A stretch of 22,574 nucleotides of DNA from contig DATGZX010000253.1 in the NCBI GenBank assembly GCA_035296965.1, positions 1 to 22,574 of the forward strand. The letters are read 5' to 3'. Positions 13,762-21,965 of the stretch are shown here, in pieces. This stretch comes from DATGZX01 sp035296965 (lineage in GTDB: Bacteria > Planctomycetota > Planctomycetia > Gemmatales > Gemmataceae). Each line of letters opens with the position of its first letter. Position 1 is the first letter of the stretch. The position numbers were made by a program, and so were the translations under genes. The notes beneath the pieces were generated by a model, which did no database searches, was not told the DNA's origin, and saw nothing but the letters and a program-made list of their open reading frames with translations.

Positions 13762-16700
13762 ATGGTTGACCAACAATTCGGGGCTGTCCTGCGGCATCTG
13801 CACCGGTTGACCACGAAGCACGGTGGCGGAACCCTCTCGGATGAGAGGCTGCTCGGTCGTTTTGTGAGCGACCGAGACGAAGCTGCCTTCGCGACTTTGG
13901 TTCAGCGTCATGGTCCTTTGGTGCTGCGCGTTTGCCGCAGGGTGCTCGGCCATTTCCAGGACGCGGAGGACGCGTTTCAGGCCACCTTCCTGGTTCTGGC
14001 CAGGAAAGCCGACACGCTCCGCAATCGGCGAACTTTGGCGGGCTGGCTCTACGGCGTCGCCCACCGCACCGCATTGACCTCTCGGAGGAGTGCCATGCGC
14101 CGTCGAAGACTCGACTCCCCATCAGGGCCCTTGCCTCCTGAATCCCCGCCGGCAGCCGCAGCCTTGCGCGAACTCCAGGTGATACTGGACGACGAAGTGC
14201 AGCGCCTGCCGGAGAAGTACCGCACTCCCTTCGTACTCTGCTGCCTCGAAGGACGCAGCCGGGAAGACGCAGCCCGAGAACTCGGCTGGAAGGAGGGCAC
14301 CGTATCGAGCCGCATCGCTTCGGCCCGGGAACGGTTGCAAAGACGCCTGTCCCGTCGTGGAATCGCGCTCTCAAGCGTTGTTTGCGCGGACGCACTGGCG
14401 GAGCGAGTCGGTGGCGTGCCAGCCACGCTGGCGCGCGCCGCGACGCGGGCCGCCCTCGGAACGTCTGCGCGAAACGCGTCTGGGCCCATCTCCGAGAAGG
14501 TGCAAGTGTTGGCTGCCAGTGTCCTGAAAGGGATGGCAATGACCAAGGCGAAGACCTTGCTAGCAGTGCTCTTGTTCGCTGGCCTCATTGTCGCGGGCGC
14601 ACAAGTGATCTCTTATCCTGGCCACGCCGTGGCTGAGCCTTTAGCGGGCGACTCGCCCATTGCTGCCGCGCCCGCGGAGCCTATCAAACCTGATACGGCG
14701 CGGTCGCTGCGCGTCGTGGTTCTCGATCCCGACGGCAAGCCAATTCGTGACGCGAACATTCATGCTGGCATCTGGACCCACGAAAAGGGCTTCAAGGCCA
14801 ATCGCGATTACCAAACTGACACGGCGGGGGCCGTCCAGGTGGAATTGCCGAAAACCTTTCACATCCTTCGGCTGTGGGCCAGCAAGAGTCCGTTCGTCTC
14901 CATGTTTGCAAATTGGGAACAAAGCGAACTGGCCACCATTAAAGAATTCCCGGTGGAATACACGTTCCGGCTGGAGTCTGGGATTGCGTCTGGCGGCCGA
15001 ATTCTGGATGAGCAGGGCAAGCCGATCGCGGGTGTTAGAGTTCAGCTCAGGATGGAAAACGCACCGGCGCCTGCGCGAAGTGACGGGCGTGCGCACTACG
15101 ACGGCTGGTTGGCGACAGGAAGCGATGCAACGACCACAGATGCCGGAGGCCGCTGGCGCCTCGAAAACGTCCCGAATCACCCCCAGATACAATTACAGCT
15201 CCTAGTTTCCCATCCGGATTATGTCTCCGACGAACGTTGGGGCGAAATTCAAACAGCTGCCGGCATTACCACCGCCATGCTTAAGAAAGGCACGGCGACA
15301 TTGACTCTCAAGCGAGGAGTTATCGTCAGCGGGAGCGTGACAGACCCCGTCGGCAAGCCAGTTCCGGACGCGGTTGTGGTAATTGGCGACGACCCTTCCA
15401 TGGCCACCACGCCGAGCAAATTCCAGACCCATGCTGACGGCAAATTCCGGTTGCGGGCGTTAGCGCCGCACGCAACGACGCTGACCGTGATTGCTCCCGG
15501 CTGGGCGCCTCAGCTTCGCAAGGTCGAGCTTAAAGCCGGGCCACCGCCCCAGGATTTCCACATGGCGCCGGGCAAGCCGCTTCGACTGCGGATTGTCGAT
15601 GCTACAGGCCGCCCGGTTCCCAACGCTTACGTCAGCATCATGGAGTGGAAAGGCAGCGAGTCGCTCCACAACGTCCGTGAGACCCGAGCCCCCCAACGGG
15701 CTGATAGTGACGGCGTTTGGACATGGACGTCGGCACCGGATGATCCGGTAAAACTGCGAGTTTATTCAAAGGGTTTCGCTGAGCGCGAACTGGAAATCGC
15801 CGGTGGCGCTTCCGAGCGCACAGTGTCGCTAAAGCCGGAGCACCGCGTCAGCGGCCGTGTCACTGATGCAGTGACGGGTAAGCCAATCCCTGTCTTTACC
15901 GTCATTCCAGTCGATGTCTATCGCAAGGATTTTCTGAGCGCAGTGCGTGGCCATGCCGTGGCAGGCAAGGACGGCCGACTAACCATTTTGGCTGATCGCA
16001 TCGATCTTCCGCTCCGACTGCGCGTGGAAGCATTGGGCTATCGCACCAAGAACGGACCGGAGTTTCGAGTCGGCGATAACGGGGCCCGTTTGCAGAATTT
16101 CGAACTCCAGCCCAGCTGCCCCATCTCCGGCTCGGTGCTCGACGCCGCTGGTGAGGCCGTGCTGAACGCGGAAGTGTTGCTGGCGACGCCGACGGATCAG
16201 GCCTCCTTAGAATCGAGTTCGTCGAACCATAAAACGGTCACCGACGCGGCGGGGCGATTCGTGTTTCCCGATCCCGGGGAACCCTTTGCTTTGCTCGGAC
16301 GCGCACAATCTGGTTTTGCCTTCGCCGAATTCCTGGACGGCCGGCACGACGCCGGCACGCTGCGACTGCGGCCTTGGGCGTCGCTCCGCGGTCAATTCCG
16401 TGACGGGGGCCGCCCTGTCATTGGTGCCACAGTCTTACTGCAGCCAATTCGCATTGATTACCTCGATCACCCCAGAATCGATGGCATGATGCAGTCTGTC
16501 ACTGACGCGGACGGCCGCTTCCAGTTTGCACGCGTGCCAGCGGTGCCTTTGTCCGTTCGAGTCTATCTCGGGCCCTGGAAAGACGAGGGCTATCGCTCGG
16601 GCCCGAGCGTGCCCCTGGATCTCCAGCCGGGCCAACAGGGTGAATTGGACCTCGGGAGTGGCGGAACAACCGTGACGGGGAAGGTGGTGCTGACTGGAAA

Positions 16701-17481
16701 GGTACCGACGAGCCTTGACTGTACTTACTCGCTCAACTACCTTGTTCGCCGGGAGCCGGGTATTGCGCCGCCTCCAGCAATCGCCAGTCTGGGGTTCGAC
16801 GCACGAAACGGCTGGCGCGAGGCATGGCGCAAGTCGATCGAGGGCCAGTGCTACTTGACTACCCTCCGCCACTGGTTTGTGAAGCTGGCAGCTGACGGCA
16901 CATTTCGCATCAGCGGCGTGCCAGCGGGGGATTACGACCTCGCGGTTGCTGTCTACGCCAAGCCAAGCGGATGCCTCGTCGATCCGCTGGCGCGCAGGGT
17001 CGTGCGCGTCACGGTCACGGAGGCGGACATCGCGCGCGGAAACCTCACGCTGCCGGAGATTGCCACGCAAGTGGCCCCCATTCCGGCAGTTGGCGATACG
17101 CCAACGCTGGCCTTCGAGCGAGCCGACGGCACGGCCGGTAGCTTGACGAACCGTCACGGCCAATACACCGTGGTGCATTTCTGGGCGAGCTGGTGCGGGC
17201 CTTGCAAACAGCAACTCCCTGCGCTGCGGGCCTTGCACGAACGCTATGCGGCGCGCGGGCTGGCCGCGCTCGGTCTAGCGCTTGACGAATCCCCGGCAGC
17301 CTGGCAAGCCGCGTTGAAGCGACTCGATCTCCCGTGGCAGCAGGGCCGGCTTGCCGCCGACAGCGCTGCGGGGGTCTCCAGCGTCCCCGCTTATTGGCTT
17401 CTCGACCCGGCCGGCAAGATCGTTGGCAAGGCTGCCGATGTCGATGAGCTCGCCGTGCTTCTCGCCGACCGGCTGAAGTGA
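13762..17481 (+). CDS. ECF sigma factor with membrane segment, repeat ectodomain and C-terminal thioredoxin
   Basis: A 1239-residue fusion. Sigma region 2 is at about 27-100 (LLGRFVSDRDEAAFATLVQR, DAEDAFQATFLVLARK) and region 4 at about 135-195 (LPEKYRTPFVLCCLEG, AARELGWKEGTVSSRIASAR). After a linker, one hydrophobic segment at about 264-283 should cross the membrane. Outside follow at least seven carboxypeptidase-regulatory-like beta domains, each opening with a V-x-G-x-V-x-D-x-x-G-x-P-like strand (near 315, 413, 522, 610, 696, 788, 875). The last 100 residues are a TlpA-like thioredoxin, FWASWCGPC with Cys1145 and Cys1148. The ATG at 13762 follows GAAGGGAAGG. ECF factors with C-terminal ectodomains are characteristic of planctomycetes. 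Here the ectodomain could sense the cell-surface redox state or wall and hold or release the sigma part. No anti-sigma gene is adjacent. Confidence 0.92.
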   Translation: MVDQQFGAVLRHLHRLTTKHGGGTLSDERLLGRFVSDRDEAAFATLVQRHGPLVLRVCRRVLGHFQDAEDAFQATFLVLARKADTLRNRRTLAGWLYGVAHRTALTSRRSAMRRRRLDSPSGPLPPESPPAAAALRELQVILDDEVQRLPEKYRTPFVLCCLEGRSREDAARELGWKEGTVSSRIASARERLQRRLSRRGIALSSVVCADALAERVGGVPATLARAATRAALGTSARNASGPISEKVQVLAASVLKGMAMTKAKTLLAVLLFAGLIVAGAQVISYPGHAVAEPLAGDSPIAAAPAEPIKPDTARSLRVVVLDPDGKPIRDANIHAGIWTHEKGFKANRDYQTDTAGAVQVELPKTFHILRLWASKSPFVSMFANWEQSELATIKEFPVEYTFRLESGIASGGRILDEQGKPIAGVRVQLRMENAPAPARSDGRAHYDGWLATGSDATTTDAGGRWRLENVPNHPQIQLQLLVSHPDYVSDERWGEIQTAAGITTAMLKKGTATLTLKRGVIVSGSVTDPVGKPVPDAVVVIGDDPSMATTPSKFQTHADGKFRLRALAPHATTLTVIAPGWAPQLRKVELKAGPPPQDFHMAPGKPLRLRIVDATGRPVPNAYVSIMEWKGSESLHNVRETRAPQRADSDGVWTWTSAPDDPVKLRVYSKGFAERELEIAGGASERTVSLKPEHRVSGRVTDAVTGKPIPVFTVIPVDVYRKDFLSAVRGHAVAGKDGRLTILADRIDLPLRLRVEALGYRTKNGPEFRVGDNGARLQNFELQPSCPISGSVLDAAGEAVLNAEVLLATPTDQASLESSSSNHKTVTDAAGRFVFPDPGEPFALLGRAQSGFAFAEFLDGRHDAGTLRLRPWASLRGQFRDGGRPVIGATVLLQPIRIDYLDHPRIDGMMQSVTDADGRFQFARVPAVPLSVRVYLGPWKDEGYRSGPSVPLDLQPGQQGELDLGSGGTTVTGKVVLTGKVPTSLDCTYSLNYLVRREPGIAPPPAIASLGFDARNGWREAWRKSIEGQCYLTTLRHWFVKLAADGTFRISGVPAGDYDLAVAVYAKPSGCLVDPLARRVVRVTVTEADIARGNLTLPEIATQVAPIPAVGDTPTLAFERADGTAGSLTNRHGQYTVVHFWASWCGPCKQQLPALRALHERYAARGLAALGLALDESPAAWQAALKRLDLPWQQGRLAADSAAGVSSVPAYWLLDPAGKIVGKAADVDELAVLLADRLK

Positions 17482-17678
17482 TCGATGGCTTCTGGCAGAC
17501 TCACCGATCAGATCGCCACTTCATCTGGTTTGACATGGTGGAAAGGCTGGACCGGATTATCGATCGACTGGACGATATGGACGCCCGGCTAAACCGGCTT
17601 GAAAAAACCGAACGGCCGCGGCCGAGCTGGAATCAAGGGCCGGGGAAAGAGAAGGCCTATTCGGGTCCCAAGAAATAG
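17478..17678 (+). CDS. Short coiled-coil protein, uncertain
   Basis: A 66-residue frame that opens with GTG overlapping the sigma stop (GTGA), so it could be translationally coupled. Residues 20-44 (MVERLDRIIDRLDDMDARLN, then RLEK) have a heptad pattern typical of short coiled coils. The tail is Pro/Lys-rich. An internal ATG at 17535 is an alternative start. No known family is recognised, and the nearby integrase remnant makes a decayed insertion possible. Confidence 0.4.
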   Translation: MIDGFWQTHRSDRHFIWFDMVERLDRIIDRLDDMDARLNRLEKTERPRPSWNQGPGKEKAYSGPKK

Positions 17679-17710
17679 TGCGGCGCGAACCAGTGGCGAA
17701 CGCTCCGCTC

Positions 17711-17727
17711 GTTTACTCCGAGTAAAC
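17711..17727. repeat. 17-bp perfect palindrome between the convergent sigma genes
   Basis: GTTTACTC and GAGTAAAC flank a single C. It is AT-rich against a GC-rich background and lies 64 bases before an integrase remnant. It could be a recombination core, a binding site or a bidirectional transcription-end hairpin. There is no T-run. Confidence 0.5.
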
Positions 17728-17790
17728 CTGCCAATGCTGCGCTGGAGTATTCGTCCAGAAGGCGCTGTCCTGCCAACTGACGACGATAGC

Positions 17791-17928
17791 GACGCATTGG
17801 CCGGGGGTCGCACGCTTGCCGAAGTTCGGGCTGCCGGGCACGCCAGCGTGCTGACAACGAGCGTGTATCTGCATGTGGCCGTGGATTATGATGAGGAGGT
17901 GGAGAAGCTGCTTGAATTTGGCGGTTGA
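17791..17928 (+). pseudogene. Tyrosine recombinase (phage-type integrase), C-terminal fragment
   Basis: The frame reads LAEVRAAGHASVLTTSVYLH and then VAVDYDEEVEKLLEF before TGA. GHASVLTTSVYLHV matches the end of tyrosine recombinases (G-H-x-x-x-x-T-T-x-x-Y), so the last histidine and the Tyr nucleophile are kept. The rest of the catalytic domain cannot be found upstream: the preceding sequence in this frame is unrelated and contains no Arg box. It is a remnant of an older insertion, lying 23 bases from the stop of the second sigma gene. Confidence 0.6.
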
Positions 17929-17951
17929 CCGAGGCCGTTCCTGAACTGACC

Positions 17952-20234
17952 TTACCTTGTGTGCCCGCCTTTCAGCAATTCTTCTGCCTTCTGCAGCCCG
18001 TCCTTAAAACGGCCGACAAAGGCAATTCGTCCCTCACGGTCGATCACCGCGGCGTTCGGGATCGCCCGGATGCCAAACGCCTGGAAGGTCGCTCCGAAGC
18101 TACTTCCTTTATCCGCCGGACGGTCGATCCCCAAAAGGTATGTCAACTCGTGCTTGCTGGCGAAACCCGTCACATCCTCCACCTTGGCTCCGGCGTCGTG
18201 CAGGCCGATCAGGACCAAGTCAGACTCTGCGTACTTCTTCGCGGCCGCTTGCACATCGGGAAGTTCCGCAATGCAGGGCCCGCAGGTCGTGCCCCAGAAA
18301 TCGATTAGCACTATCTTGCCCTTGAGGTTCGGCGTTTCGGCTTTGCCCTTTTGCGTGAGCCAGGCGGCTAGAGCCAGCTTTGGTGCCGGCGTCCCGTATC
18401 TCAGCCGCGGCCAGATCGCGCGCGTCCTGTCTGGGATGGCGTTGGCGAAGGCCAGCACGTCGGGCACCGCTTCCCGAGCGACACGACTCTTGGGGTTATC
18501 GTGGTCGCTGCGGAAGTCCAGGACGTTGGTCCCGGCAGGGGCAGCGATGGCGAAGTCGGCGTCCGTAAAGGTCGCATCCAGGTCGGCTTTGACAACGTGG
18601 TGAGCCGAGAAATGCGAGAGCTGACCTTTGTTGAAGGTCACTTCGATGTTCACGGTTGGCAGCAGGCGCCCGACTCGATCCGCGACCGGGCCGAATTGCA
18701 AGTTTTCGCGCGTCATGGTCCCGTCCGTACTGTACGGGCTACGGCTGACATAGATAAAGCCAGTCCGCTCGTCAGCCTCCAGTTCGCTCGCGAGCGGCTC
18801 GCTAGCGTAGCGCAGCCTCACGCGGCCGTTCTTCGTTTCGACGACCTCCCATTTCTCGTCAAGGCCCTTCCCCGGCACAATGGGGAGGTAGCGGAGATCG
18901 TTTATACCGAGGACGTAGATGTAGGGCTTGTAAACCGATGCCTGTTTGTTCATCGGCTCGTACTCCACAAAGACGTTGCCGTCACTGAATGAAACATGGC
19001 GCTTGTCCTCAAACTTCGGATCCTGGGAACTCCACCGTTCGAGATGCCGGCGGCCGTCCACTCGAACCTCAATGGGCTTCAGTGGCCCGAAGATGCGCGT
19101 GATCCCCGGGCGCAATGGGGAGCAGCGGTCGAGCAACTTCTGCAGAAAGCCCGGCACGTCGTTCAGCCTCAGGCCGCTCAGCAAGCGGTCGAACTCAGCC
19201 CGGCTCAGTTCCTGGCCCTTTTCGAGCCCCGCGCGCACGAGGACTACTTCGAAACGGCCGCGACTCGTCGTTTCGCGCTGCGTCTGCCACAGGTCGGAGA
19301 GACGCTGACGGACGTCGTTCTTCGTAGCGGCCACCGCTGGAGCCTGGACCGGCGTTGCGGGTTCGGGAGGGTCGGCCGGACGCATGGCCAATAGTACGCC
19401 AGTCCCGGTGCCTGTCAGCAGACCGAAACCGAGGAGCAATGACGCCGCCAGCTTCAACCTGTCGCAGATCAACATCCGCAATCCCTCCTGGGCGATACGA
19501 ACCGCAGTCGAGTACTGGTCGCCGCCAGCAGCGAAGGTCCAGGCCGCGTGCATGGTTGAGTCGGCCAACCCGGCAGGCACCGCTGCGAAGACCTCTGGAG
19601 CTATCACGCCGGCAAACAACGCCGCCCCCAGAGTAGCGCCACGCTGTGTCAGTCGCAGCCGCAGCAACGCGCTTCCCTTTTCCAGCCGGCGCCGAAGCGT
19701 GCTCAGACTCCAGCCGAGTTGACGGGCGGCTTCGTCCTGGGTGCGGCCTTGGAGATAGCAGAGCAGCAGTGGCGCCCGCAGCCGGTCGGGCAGCCGATCC
19801 AGTTCTTCGTCCAGGACCGCCAGCAACTCTCGGGTGGCGAAATCTACCGTGGCGAACGTCGGCCGGGCGGCAGCAACCTTCTGCTCGCGACGGCGCTCGG
19901 CAGCGCGCTCGGAGAGCACGCGGCGGGCCAGGCGGCGAGCGACGGCGTAAAGCCAGGGGCCGATGGAGTCGCGGCCGCGCACGGCGCTGGGATTGCGGGC
20001 CAGGACAAGAAAGGTTGCCTGAAACACGTCCTCAGCCAAGTCGGCATCTCCCAGCACACGCTGGCAAACACCCAGAACCAGCGGACCGTGCCGCTCCAAA
20101 AGCTCGCGGAAGGCGGCTCCGTCGCCACCGTCGGCGTAACGGTCCAGCAAGGCCCGATCACTTGCCGGCACTTCGCCCGGTGGAGCGAGCAGTCGGCGGA
20201 CGCGATAGAGCAAGCTCGGCGATCGGCTGGCCAT
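17952..20234 (-). CDS. ECF sigma factor with membrane segment and C-terminal thioredoxin (second)
   Basis: A 760-residue fusion convergent with the first. Sigma region 2 is at about 27-105 (LLDRYADGGDGAAFRELLER, LAEDVFQATFLVLARN) and region 4 at about 140-195 (LPDRLRAPLLLCYLQG, AARQLGWSLSTLRRRLEKG). A membrane segment follows at about 261-284 (LKLAASLLLGFGLLTGTGTG). The ectodomain (about 290-600) is not made of the beta repeats seen in the first protein and resembles no family I can name. The end (about 610-760) is a TlpA/ResA-like thioredoxin with FWGTTCGPC, Cys651 and Cys654, and a cis-Pro in IRAIPNAAVIDREG. The ATG at 20234 has only a weak ribosome binding site. The layout suggests a membrane-held sigma factor whose outer thioredoxin fold senses or alters thiols. 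Confidence 0.92.
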   Translation of the reverse strand: MASRSPSLLYRVRRLLAPPGEVPASDRALLDRYADGGDGAAFRELLERHGPLVLGVCQRVLGDADLAEDVFQATFLVLARNPSAVRGRDSIGPWLYAVARRLARRVLSERAAERRREQKVAAARPTFATVDFATRELLAVLDEELDRLPDRLRAPLLLCYLQGRTQDEAARQLGWSLSTLRRRLEKGSALLRLRLTQRGATLGAALFAGVIAPEVFAAVPAGLADSTMHAAWTFAAGGDQYSTAVRIAQEGLRMLICDRLKLAASLLLGFGLLTGTGTGVLLAMRPADPPEPATPVQAPAVAATKNDVRQRLSDLWQTQRETTSRGRFEVVLVRAGLEKGQELSRAEFDRLLSGLRLNDVPGFLQKLLDRCSPLRPGITRIFGPLKPIEVRVDGRRHLERWSSQDPKFEDKRHVSFSDGNVFVEYEPMNKQASVYKPYIYVLGINDLRYLPIVPGKGLDEKWEVVETKNGRVRLRYASEPLASELEADERTGFIYVSRSPYSTDGTMTRENLQFGPVADRVGRLLPTVNIEVTFNKGQLSHFSAHHVVKADLDATFTDADFAIAAPAGTNVLDFRSDHDNPKSRVAREAVPDVLAFANAIPDRTRAIWPRLRYGTPAPKLALAAWLTQKGKAETPNLKGKIVLIDFWGTTCGPCIAELPDVQAAAKKYAESDLVLIGLHDAGAKVEDVTGFASKHELTYLLGIDRPADKGSSFGATFQAFGIRAIPNAAVIDREGRIAFVGRFKDGLQKAEELLKGGHTR

Positions 20235-20497
20235 TACGCTACTCGTTGGTGATCAAAGGTCTCACCGTTATTGTGGGAGCTGACGCAAAAAAGTGTTCAA
20301 GAATCTTTCCTACCGCGTGAGCGCAATGGCAGGAACACGCGGTCATCGGGCATCTGCACGCTCACGATCGCCCACGTCGCGTCCCGCGCACGCCGGTTGG
20401 CCAATAGGGTAACTAGAAACGGCCCTCCCAGGAGGCGCGGGCGAAAGGACATCAAGAGCAGTAAGCAGGAATTTTCGGGTTATTTCCGGCGCGCGGG

Positions 20498-20525
20498 ATG
20501 GCGACCCGGTCGAGTCGGTCGCCAT
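20498..20525. repeat. 9-bp perfect hairpin upstream of the propeller gene
   Basis: ATGGCGACC (20498-20506) pairs with GGTCGCCAT (20517-20525) around a 10-base loop. It lies just upstream of the promoter candidate and might be an operator or a transcription-end structure. No T-run follows. Confidence 0.5.
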
Positions 20526-20557
20526 TGAGCTGAGCAGCGCAGACGCGAAGATTGTAC

Positions 20558-20587
20558 GTGACACGAGTAGGGCAGGTCGGCTAGAAT
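20558..20587 (+). promoter_or_regulatory. Promoter candidate for the propeller gene
   Basis: GTGACA (20558-20563) and TAGAAT (20582-20587) are separated by 18 bases and lie about 50 bases before the GTG start at 20638. The match is partial. Confidence 0.35.
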
Positions 20588-20637
20588 CTTAGCTTAGCAC
20601 CTACAAGATCGTGATTCCCTTTCAAAGGAGTCGTGCC

Positions 20638-21930
20638 GTGCGAACGCTCGGATTGGCGGTTTCGCGTGCCTATCTCTTGTTTGCCTTCGCAGGGGCCCTC
20701 ACTGTCCCCTTCATGTTCACTCGCGACGGAGCCGCGCAAACGGCCATACCGGCTACAAGAGCGGCGATTCCGGTGAGCATCGCCTCCTCCGGGGTTCCCA
20801 CGCACGAGTTGGCGAAGAAAATCGCCGTTAAAGGGGAAGATAGGGCCAATCAGCTACAGACGCTTTGCCTGAGCCCCGACGGCAACGTCGTGGCCCTGGT
20901 GGCCCGGCCGCGATACGGCGCCGTCTCCCAGGCCCATGCCACGAGCGAGGTCCAGGTCTTCGACCCCCAAGGGAACTCTGTCCGGAAATGGAAGGTGAAA
21001 TTCCTGGCTCAGTCGATCAATGCAGGCCCCGATGGCTCGATCTTGGTTGCCGGCGACGGCCGCATCGCCCGATTCGACAAAGAGGGACAATTGCTCGCGG
21101 AAGCCGAGGTGCCCCATCTCGCCTTGCTCCTCAAGGACAGCAAGAAGCTGCGCGAGTCGGCCGCGGAACAGCTGAAGGTGGAGATCCAGTCGTTCGAGCA
21201 AACGATGAAGGTCTTTGAAGGGCAGAAGGCAGAGTTGGAGAAAAAAGATGCAAACCAGCGAACGGCCCAAGAGAAGAGCCAAATCAAGATGTTCGAAATG
21301 ACTCTCAAACAGTACGAGCAGATGGCAGATCAGTGCCGCAAGCGCACTGTGGATCAGGCCGTCGCCCAGCTCACCAGCCGACTCAAGATCATCAACGGAG
21401 TCGCCGCCACCGACCACGATGTATTTGTCGTCTGTGGCGAAGTCAAAGGCTACGGTTACGCCATCTGGCGGATGGCACCCGACTTCACGCAACCCAAGGC
21501 CATCGTCACGGGACTCGGGGGCTGCTGCGGTCAGATGGATATTCAGGCCCAGGGTGAGGAGGTCCTGGTAGCCGAGAACACGCGGCATCGCGTGGGGCGC
21601 TACAACCGCGACGGCAAGCGCCTCGGCTCTTTCGGCAAACACGGCCGGGACGGCGACGCCGAGTGCTTCGGCGGATGCTGCAACCCGATGAATGTCCGTA
21701 TCGTCTCCGGAGGAACCGTCTACACCGCCGAATCGGAGGGCTTTGTGAAGGAGTTCTCCCCCAAGGGCGAATTCGTCAAGCTCGTCGCCCATGCGACTGT
21801 AACTGGAGGGTGCAAAAACGTTGCGGTCGCCGCCACGCCGGACGGCAAAACCGTGTACTTCTGCGACCAGCCCGGCTCGCAGATCATCATCCTCACGCTG
21901 AAAACCACCGCGAAAATAGGCGCGGAGTAG
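20638..21930 (+). CDS. Secreted Cys-rich beta-propeller protein with coiled-coil insertion
   Basis: A 430-residue protein with a signal sequence or anchor (about 8-33). The rest reads as NHL/PQQ-like propeller blades: LCLSPDGNVVALVA, VQVFDPQGNSVRKW, INAGPDGSILVAGDGRIARF, VLVAENTRHRVGRYNRDGKR and TVYTAESEGFVKEFSPKGEF. A charged helical stretch at about 165-245 interrupts the blades and should form a coiled coil. Three similar loops carry cysteines: GGCCGQM (294-300), GGCCNPM (345-351) and GGCKN (390-394), plus FCD near 408. Such spacing hints at metal or thiol chemistry but is not a known motif. The GTG at 20638 is preferred for AAAGGAG 7 bases upstream. It is followed 35 bases later by a PhnD-like gene and is probably co-transcribed with it. 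Confidence 0.8.
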   Translation: MRTLGLAVSRAYLLFAFAGALTVPFMFTRDGAAQTAIPATRAAIPVSIASSGVPTHELAKKIAVKGEDRANQLQTLCLSPDGNVVALVARPRYGAVSQAHATSEVQVFDPQGNSVRKWKVKFLAQSINAGPDGSILVAGDGRIARFDKEGQLLAEAEVPHLALLLKDSKKLRESAAEQLKVEIQSFEQTMKVFEGQKAELEKKDANQRTAQEKSQIKMFEMTLKQYEQMADQCRKRTVDQAVAQLTSRLKIINGVAATDHDVFVVCGEVKGYGYAIWRMAPDFTQPKAIVTGLGGCCGQMDIQAQGEEVLVAENTRHRVGRYNRDGKRLGSFGKHGRDGDAECFGGCCNPMNVRIVSGGTVYTAESEGFVKEFSPKGEFVKLVAHATVTGGCKNVAVAATPDGKTVYFCDQPGSQIIILTLKTTAKIGAE

Positions 21931-21965
21931 TCTCCGGAAAGCCCCTTTATTAGAGGATGCGAACC

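Larger units (their letters stand above)
20235..20637. other. Divergent intergenic region with several hairpins
   Basis: These 403 bases separate the second sigma gene from the propeller gene and hold no convincing gene. CCGCGTG (20313-20319) can pair with CACGCGG (20336-20342); alternatively CGTGAGCG (20316-20323) can pair with CGCTCACG (20359-20366). The two pairings exclude each other. Another hairpin lies at 20498-20525 and a promoter candidate at 20558-20587. Confidence 0.5.

Noticed and set aside
13485..13814. Minus-strand frame overlapping the start of the first sigma gene
   Set aside because: Its first half is antisense to the sigma coding region and no family is recognised; kept only as a note on the intergenic region.
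17657..17857. Minus-strand frame with a helix-turn-helix-like LAGLLGVNERSVRHW
   Set aside because: It overlaps the integrase remnant and the palindrome, has no start signal, and the resemblance is limited to about 15 residues.
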